The notes beneath the pieces were generated by a model. It was given only the letters and a program-made list of their open reading frames with translations. It searched no databases and was not told the origin of the DNA. The translations under genes and the position numbers were made by a program. Below, one piece after another: positions 58,335 through 64,000 of a stretch of 64,000 nt of DNA (within the stretch, counting starts at the first letter, position 1; the number at the start of each line of letters is the position of its first letter). The DNA lies in assembly GCA_021292165.1 (NCBI GenBank), contig CM037879.1:164726886-164790885 (forward strand), written 5' to 3'. The DNA comes from Shinisaurus crocodilurus (Eukaryota > Chordata > Lepidosauria > Squamata > Shinisauridae).

Positions 58335-58510
58335 ATAGATTTCATAGATCTGTTATAGAGTTGGAAGGAGCCTACAAGGCTATCGAGTCCAACCCCCTGC
58401 TCAATGCAGGAAACTAGAGGAGGGGTCTCCCATCCAAGTAACAACCAGGCTTGACCCTGCTTAGCTTTCCACACTCAGACAAGCTGAGCCAGCGTAAGCC
58501 ACAGGCCTGT
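58335..58510 (-). mobile_element. 5S-rRNA-derived SINE
   Basis: Minus strand CTAAGCAGGGTCAAGCCTGG, then TTACTTGGATGGGAGACC, with a CR1-like tail; inserted in the family A MITE. Confidence 0.9.
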
Positions 58511-58543
58511 ATTTAGGCCCATGATAGTAGGGAAGACTGTTAG

Positions 58544-58742
58544 GCTTTTCTGTTAGCAGAAGCCTAACAGAAGGATCATGCCAGTCAATGTACAGGGATT
58601 TTTATTTTATTTTTTATCGTGAGCATGCAAGGCTGTAGGCCTCAGCTGCTGTCTGAAGTGGTACTGCTGTGCCACTTCAGGCAGCAGGTGTGGCTCAGAG
58701 ATGACTAGTCCTACAAAACAAAGATATGGAGTATTATGCACC
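58544..58742 (-). repeat. Inverted-repeat partner 2 of the unnamed ~200-bp element
   Basis: Reverse complement of 56,031-56,239. Its left end is a near-perfect palindrome (GTTAGGCTTTTCTGTTAGCA and its fold at 58,539-58,569). It interrupts the family A MITE between GGAAGACTG and CAGGTGAGCTC, so it looks like a mobile unit. Confidence 0.85.
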
Positions 58743-58932
58743 TGAACAGGTGAGCTCCTGTGCACCTGCTCCGTCTGCTGTCCAGGTGCTCACTGTCGAT
58801 GGGCAACTTCAAGGCCCTTTCAAGGCTCTCCTTTTTATGGTTCTTTAGCTTTAAACTAGACTTGGATAGGACAGCCCTTTAAACAGAGGATGTGTTCAAA
58901 TAGAGGACTGTCCTCTGTAATGTAGGACACAT

Positions 58933-59688
58933 GGTTCTTTTTACTTGTTATTGTATTGGTTATTGTTATTTCGTTCATATTGTGTTGGGAAGACCTAGGG
59001 TTGTATCCAGTGGTAACCCTGCCCTGAGGGAACGTGCTTGCTCTCACGCACAGTGAGGAGGCGCCCAACTTTCACCCACCCACCCTACCTGCTGCAGCCC
59101 CCGGCCCCCCGCACCATATCCCACACTGCTCCAGATGGCCCTGCAACCCTGAAGAGCAGTATTGGGGTTGGGTGTGGGGCTATAGTGAGTAGGGTGGATC
59201 CGCTAACGCTTTCCGCTAGTGCAAAAGCCACCATGAGATACAGCCCCCCTAGGGTGAGATTTTGCTCAGAGTAAAATGGCCCACCGTATCTTTAAAGCTG
59301 AGCTTGTTCCGCATGTGGAACTATGGCACTCCTCTCATTTGGATGTTTGGGGCCTGGTGAGGGACTCATTGCATGAAATTTGGTGTTCTCTGCCATGCAA
59401 GATGTCAGGTTATATTAACAGAATATTTTCTATGAATTCAATTGTTCTGTTTTCTCCCAAAGAAACCTACCCCATTGGGGGGGGGGGGGAGGAAGGAAGG
59501 AAAAGGAAAAGAAAACTAAAGAAAAGAAAGTTGCCCAAAGTTGCATAGGAATGTTTTTTAAAATATCAAATCCACAATCAACATCCAGCATCTCTGAAAT
59601 ATTTTGAGCTTGCTGGATCTTCTTCATATAATTCTACGGTTACTTCAGAGAGAATGAATTCCTTTCCTTATTCTTGCTCCTGCTGCTA
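58933..59688. other. No gene seen
   Basis: G run and purine-rich stretch at 59,476-59,530. No coding signal that I can support. Confidence 0.5.
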
Positions 59689-59823
59689 CAGCCTTCTCCA
59701 ACCTGAGTCCCTCCTGATGTTTTGGCTTGCAACTCCCACCAGCCCCAGCCATCATGATTAATGTTCAGGGATGATGGGAGTTGTAGGCCAAAATGTCTGG
59801 AGGGACGAGGTTGGGGAAAGCTG
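59689..59823. mobile_element. Family C foldback MITE
   Basis: CAGCCTTCTCCAACCTGAGT at the left against GGTTGGGGAAAGCTG at the right; the middle pairs GCAACTCCCACCAGCC with GATGGGAGTTGTAGGCC. Flanking 8-mers do not match. Confidence 0.75.
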
Positions 59824-60158
59824 TTTCATTGCATTAGTCCTAGCAAACAGCAGCACAGCATTAGAAGGCCCTTAGAAGGGGGAAGAAGGAAGGAATGGAA
59901 GGAGGAAGAGTAAAAGAATTCCTTCTCTCCGTGAAGTAGCCATAGAATCCTCTATACAAATACCAAACTCAGTTCTCCAAGTGCCTCTCCTTAAGTAACT
60001 AAAATAGCACCACACTCACACAAGACAGAGGGAGGTATCAGTAGGCTTGAAGGAACACCAAGGTTTGCAGAAGTACAAAAAGTCTTTAGCAAAAAACAAA
60101 ACAAAACACACACACACACACCATAAGAGGGCAGGAAGAACCCAGACCGCCCAATGAT
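59824..60158. other. No gene seen
   Basis: A/G-rich and (CA)n stretches (60,104-60,121). Confidence 0.5.
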
Positions 60159-60356
60159 CAGTGGAGGCTGGTGACTCCAATGTCAGTGAGGTTGAATATC
60201 CGCTCCGGATTTTACTCAGAACCTTTAAGGAGCTATCCATGGTGCCCAGCCTATTTTGGGGATAGGGTTCAGCACCATGGACAGCTCCTTTAACATTCAG
60301 AATAAAATCGAGTGGATATGCAGCCCCACTAACAGTGGAGTCACCAGCCTCCTCTG
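60159..60356. mobile_element. hAT-type foldback MITE (family D)
   Basis: CAGTGGAGGCTGGTGACTCC at the left is the inverse of GGAGTCACCAGCCTCCTCTG at the right, bar one base. Flanks CCAATGAT (60,151-60,158) and CCAATAAT (60,357-60,364) agree at 7 of 8. 198 bp, with internal fold-back around ATGGTGC/GCACCAT. Confidence 0.9.
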
Positions 60357-61279
60357 CCAATAATGACTGAGCAACCTGATTGGTCAAAGAAAGCTGGGTG
60401 ACTGTTGGAGGGAGTCATTCAGATGACTCATAGACCAGGTTTGCATGATCACTGCAGCCCACCATGGCTTATTGAAGCCACGATGGGTTGAGACACATGC
60501 TGGCAGCCATTTTTAATACTAAAACGCCAACGGGGAGTTGCCATGATTTGTTGTGTCGTCTGAACCTGGGTGCCAGGAGTTGTCTGAGTTCTGCCTCTGT
60601 GTGGGAGAGTGTTCCAGAGGCTGAGTGCCACTACTGAGAAATTTGCATGCACAGACCGTTCACATCAGCAGTGCATCAGGATCTGGTGCTCCCCACCTAT
60701 ATGCAGTTAGATCCCGATTGAGTCACACTTAGAGCAGACCCATGGAACTCAATGACCCATAAGTTAGTCATGACTAACTTAGTCCCATAGATTTCAATGT
60801 GCCTGTTCTATGTATGACTAAACCTGGATCCAATCCAATCCATGAGGTGGTGCTGGTTTGCTTTCAATCAGGCTGTCCTGTTCTGGTTCCAAGGGCACAG
60901 TGGGACAAGGCAACCCAGACATCACAGCACTACAGAGAGCTCCTACTGAGCAAGTTGCTCCAACAATGTCTGGCACCAGACTGAAGCCTGGTTTTTTATG
61001 TCTTGGCATCTGAAACCCCCTCTCAGGTTCTGTCACCTTCTCTAAAAGGGGGAGGCCTTCAAGAGGCAGGCCTCTGGCCTGGAGCCTAGCATGCCTTCAT
61101 CTTTCCAAGATATTGTGCCAGGTGCCCTTCCTGTGTTATCACACTGGCTCTGTAGACGGTGAGACTTTTGGAAGAAGCATGAAGGCCCCTTGCTGGACCT
61201 GGGCTTCGGGACTGCAATCTCTGGTCTGGACATGGGGATCTATAGCTTGAGGATCTCCATTGTCTTCTCCCTCCTTCAA
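60357..61279. other. No gene seen
   Basis: An imperfect palindrome near 60,720-60,835 (AAGTTAGTCATGACTAACTT within it). No coding signal. Confidence 0.5.
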
Positions 61280-61436
61280 ATTCCACTAATATAATGCATT
61301 TTTGAATCTTAGTTTACTAATATATGCATTTCTGAGTGCATCTCCCCCTAGCCTATGCATTTTTGTATGCATTCATTTTTTTAAATGGAAGAACTGCATT
61401 GCAAAATTCAGAAAACTGCAAATTTCAAAGTACCAA
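61280..61436. repeat. AT-rich TGCAT-type interspersed repeat
   Basis: TTTTTGTATGCATTCATTTT and CTGCATTGCAAAATTCAGAA; the second block recurs in altered form at 63,880-63,920. Confidence 0.6.
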
Positions 61437-61444
61437 TGATCAGT

Positions 61445-61565
61445 GGAGGCTGGTGACTCCTATGTCAGTGAGGCTGAATATCCGCTCCAAATTTTACTCT
61501 GAACTTTTAAGGAGCTATCCACGGTGCCCAATCTATTTTGGGGAGAGGGTTCAGCGCTTTGGTTC
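61445..61565. mobile_element. Left part of a family D MITE
   Basis: Matches the first ~110 bp of 60,159-60,356, starting CAGTGGAGGCTGGTGACTCC. The right arm is missing. It is preceded by the same 8-mer CCAATGAT. Confidence 0.8.
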
Positions 61566-61661
61566 ATGTATTGGTCCAGGAAGACCCCCACAAATCTCTC
61601 CCCACTGTCTCCCACTGAACTACAGTCCCACCCTCCAATTCAAGAGAGCAATCCCCTTAGT

Positions 61662-61950
61662 CAGGGCTGGGGAACCTTTTTCAGCCCAAGGCCCAAATTC
61701 AATTTTGGAGAAAATCTCAGGGGCTGCAGTCCAGTGGTGGGCATGGCCAAAGGCAAAAGGAATAGGGCCAAAACCACAAAAAATACCAAAAAAACAAATA
61801 CCCGCATATTGTCGCTTAAAGCTCTGACTGCCACTAACTAAGCCTTAGAGGGAGGCATTTCATCCTTTTAGAATGGGGGGAACAACTGCAGAAAAGCCAG
61901 GAAACCACACAATGACCAGTGGCTGGGAGAAAAGGGGCAGGGCCAGCAGA
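61662..61950 (-). mobile_element. hAT-type MITE (family B), degenerate
   Basis: CAGGGCTGGGGAACCTTTTTCAGCCC at the left, then the family B interior in minus orientation (AAATACCCGCATATTG, then CAGAAAAGCCAGGAAACC). The right end is unclear. Confidence 0.7.
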
Positions 61951-61980
61951 AGGGGCCGCGGCCATCAGGGCCAATTAGAG

Positions 61981-62049
61981 CAGTGTTCTCCAACCTTGGG
62001 TCCCCAGGTTGGCCAAAAACATCTGGGGACCCAAGGTTGGAGAACACTG
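61981..62049. mobile_element. 69-bp hAT-type MITE with perfect inverted ends
   Basis: 27-bp perfect terminal inverted repeats (left end begins CAGTGTTCTCCAACCTTGGG) around a 15-bp loop, flanked by a perfect 8-bp target duplication AATTAGAG (61,973-61,980 and 62,050-62,057). Smallest and best preserved member of family C here. Confidence 0.95.
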
Positions 62050-62057
62050 AATTAGAG

Positions 62058-62269
62058 AACATACTTTCTTTGTGGTCTGTAGCTCTCCTAGTTTCCAGCA
62101 TACCACCCAATCTCCCCAATCTCAGTTAGCTACAAGTGGATGAACACATTCATATCCATTGTGTGTGATGGCTTCTTGTTTCCAGACAGCCAATGCAAGG
62201 CGTGGTTTCAATCCTGAAATGATGACTAGATCTCAACTGACTTGGCCACTTGCCCATTCCTCCCCCACC

Positions 62270-62300
<31 letters not shown>

Positions 62301-63734
62301 ATGATGAGTTTTGGCTTTGTGCTGGGCTGGCATAGTTGTGACTAAGGCTGAGCTGAAAGATCTCAAGCAAGACCATTTGGCTCAAAAGTGTGTGTGTCTC
62401 TGCAAAATGCAGGCTGCCTGGAAATATTCTGAGGGTAGTGGGTAGTATGGAATTCTTTGAAATGTTCTTTTGGGGGGGGGGTGTTCTTACCATTGGTGGA
62501 GGCAGAAGCACAGCGATCCTTTTTCCTTTAAAAAGCAACAGCAACCCTCCCTGCATGTTAGTGTCACCAGTTGGCAGCTGCCATTTTTTTCCCAGAGTGC
62601 CCCCAGACATAGCGTCATTCCACAGCACTTGGGAGAAAATAGTGTCTGCAAACTGGCAGCAGTATGAAAGTAAACTGTAAAAAGGACCGCCATGCCTTTG
62701 CTACCCCCAATTGTGAGGCCCCCAACCTTTCAAATAGTTTTGCAAGCGCCCCCACCCCAAATCACTGTTGCCTCCCAAATTCGCCACCTGTGAATAGGGC
62801 AGTGAATTCTTTTGGTGGGCAGCCGGGTGGTGGGTGGTGGGGGGTGGGTGGAGGAAGCATTTTCACTCAGCCCTCATCTTTGTGAGAGCACAGCACCTTG
62901 CGCTGCATCTTGCTGCAATGCCTTGAGGGTTTCGCTTTCCACAAAGCTTTACAGTGGCAGCTAAATGCATTCATCATTTTTTCAGGACCAGCTTCAAGTT
63001 GAGCAAAGCAACCTGTGTGAACCCTGGGATGTTTTGCACCATCCCCACTGACGACACAGTCCAGATGGCAGTGGAATGGATTTGTGGGGGCACCGTCCTG
63101 GAAAGAAAGTCGCCAAATAATAACATGTCTGTAAAAACAACAAGGAAGCAGCCCCCAGGGCAAATAGGACAATGAATCAAAGCACTTTCTGGGGCGCCTC
63201 CAAAATGTTGCAAAGGAAAAGCGTTCTGATCTGGTGCGTTCTTTTCTTTTCAAGCGGCATTTCTGGGGAAATCAAATGTTTCTGTTATTGAGTTGACCCC
63301 CCCCCCCTCTCGTGCCGGAGCAGCTACCTCTCTGTTACTCACAAGGGAACCACACGTGCCAGAAACGGAGGCAAAGATAGCCAAAAGGTTTCTGGCTACA
63401 GCAACAGCGCACACATGACATTGTACTTGTTCTGTTATATTTTGCAATGGATTTCTTTAAAAGCATCTGTAATTTGGAGCAGGAGATGGGAAAGATGTTT
63501 CTAGCAGCTAAAAAATATTGCATATGGTTACAAGAACTGGTGGTGAGAACAGTGATTCGACGCAAAATTCATGAAATTGATTGAATAATTTGAGGAGGAT
63601 CAATTTCATTTTTGAAATGCCACCCCCTACACACCTTTATCTCATGGATTTATCAGCATGTTCACCTGGGGGTACCGTCCCATTGCACTTAAGTGGGGCT
63701 TACTTCTGATTAGTTTGCATGAAAATCATAAGCA
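62058..63734. other. No gene seen; (TC)n at 62,274-62,300
   Basis: Dinucleotide run, a G run at ~62,471, a C run at ~63,297-63,308. No coding signal that I can support on either strand. Confidence 0.5.
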
Positions 63735-63940
63735 TTGAGTTTTTGGCGCATACCTGCATTTTTGTATCAATTGTTTCCTAATATGCACAATTTTTGCAAG
63801 CAGTTTTCCTAATATAATGCATGTTTGAACATCATTGTCTCTAATATGCACTTTTTGTATGAATATTTTGATTGGAGAGCTCCACTGCAAAATTTGGAAA
63901 AGGGCAAATTTCAAAAGATAACTGAGTTTTGGTTTGCATA
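63735..63940. repeat. AT-rich TGCAT-type interspersed repeat
   Basis: Repeated CTAATATGCACTTTTTGTAT-like blocks, then CTCCACTGCAAAATTTGGAA, parallel to 61,280-61,436. Confidence 0.55.
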
Positions 63941-64000
63941 GCAGTTTGAAAGTGTGAAACCGTACAATTTCCTCCCCCTCCCCATCTCTAGTGGAGCTGA

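Larger units (their letters stand above)
57590..58932 (+). mobile_element. hAT-type MITE (family A) with three nested insertions
   Basis: Family A blocks appear in order around the insertions: ACACAGATTTGCATAAAATT (57,629), CAAATAGAAATACAATACA (58,311), then CTGTCGATGGGCAACTTC (58,792) and AAATAGAGGACTGTCCTCTG (58,898), ending near ACACATGG. The outer ends are eroded. Inside it are the solo LTR at 57,674-58,289, the 5S-SINE at 58,335-58,510 and the inverted-repeat element at 58,544-58,742. Confidence 0.78.

Overview
The window is vertebrate nuclear DNA, most likely from a squamate reptile (lizard or snake). That assignment is an inference from repeat content: L2-type LINE tails ending in short tandem repeats, a 5S-rRNA-derived SINE with a CR1-like 3' end, a young-looking MIR/CORE-like SINE, a tRNA-type SINE, several hAT-type MITE families and APE-type LINEs. 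I find no intact cellular gene, no rRNA or tRNA gene and no CRISPR. Nearly every recognisable feature is a transposable element, and most are nested inside one another.

Layout. (1) 1-13,535 is one copy of a ~13.5 kb segment that ends at a 100-N assembly gap (13,536-13,635). (2) 13,636-24,754 is MITE-rich DNA with a solo LTR and a Gag fragment that has a SCAN-like capsid end and a CCHC knuckle. (3) 24,755-38,329 is a second copy of segment 1, differing mainly by single-base indels; the geometry fits a contig-end overlap or haplotype that was not merged rather than a genomic duplication. (4) 38,450-45,670 is a near full-length but dead two-ORF LINE on the minus strand, with an internal inverted duplication and an inserted mariner-like MITE. 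(5) 45,688-51,190 holds SINE and L2 fragments. (6) 51,700-54,735 is a G-rich (+ strand) 30-bp minisatellite present twice, bounded on the minus strand by good splice-site matches, with one further small exon-like segment; it is the only candidate for cellular coding sequence and it is weak. (7) 56,031-58,932 is an onion of nested elements: an LTR with a tRNA-Leu-type primer binding site, then a hAT MITE that has taken in a solo LTR, a 5S-SINE and an inverted-repeat element. (8) 58,933-64,000 is mostly unannotated DNA with small foldback MITEs, including a 69-bp one with perfect 27-bp terminal inverted repeats and a perfect 8-bp target duplication.

Target-site duplications (TSDs) can be read directly for many insertions and give relative ages: a hAT MITE predates the LINE at 30,104-33,183, which landed in its end; hAT MITEs predate the solo LTRs inside them; the MIR-like SINE predates the 5S-SINE inside it. 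The same TSDs and the LINE reading frames also act as internal checks on which copy of the 13.5 kb segment carries sequence errors at a given place.
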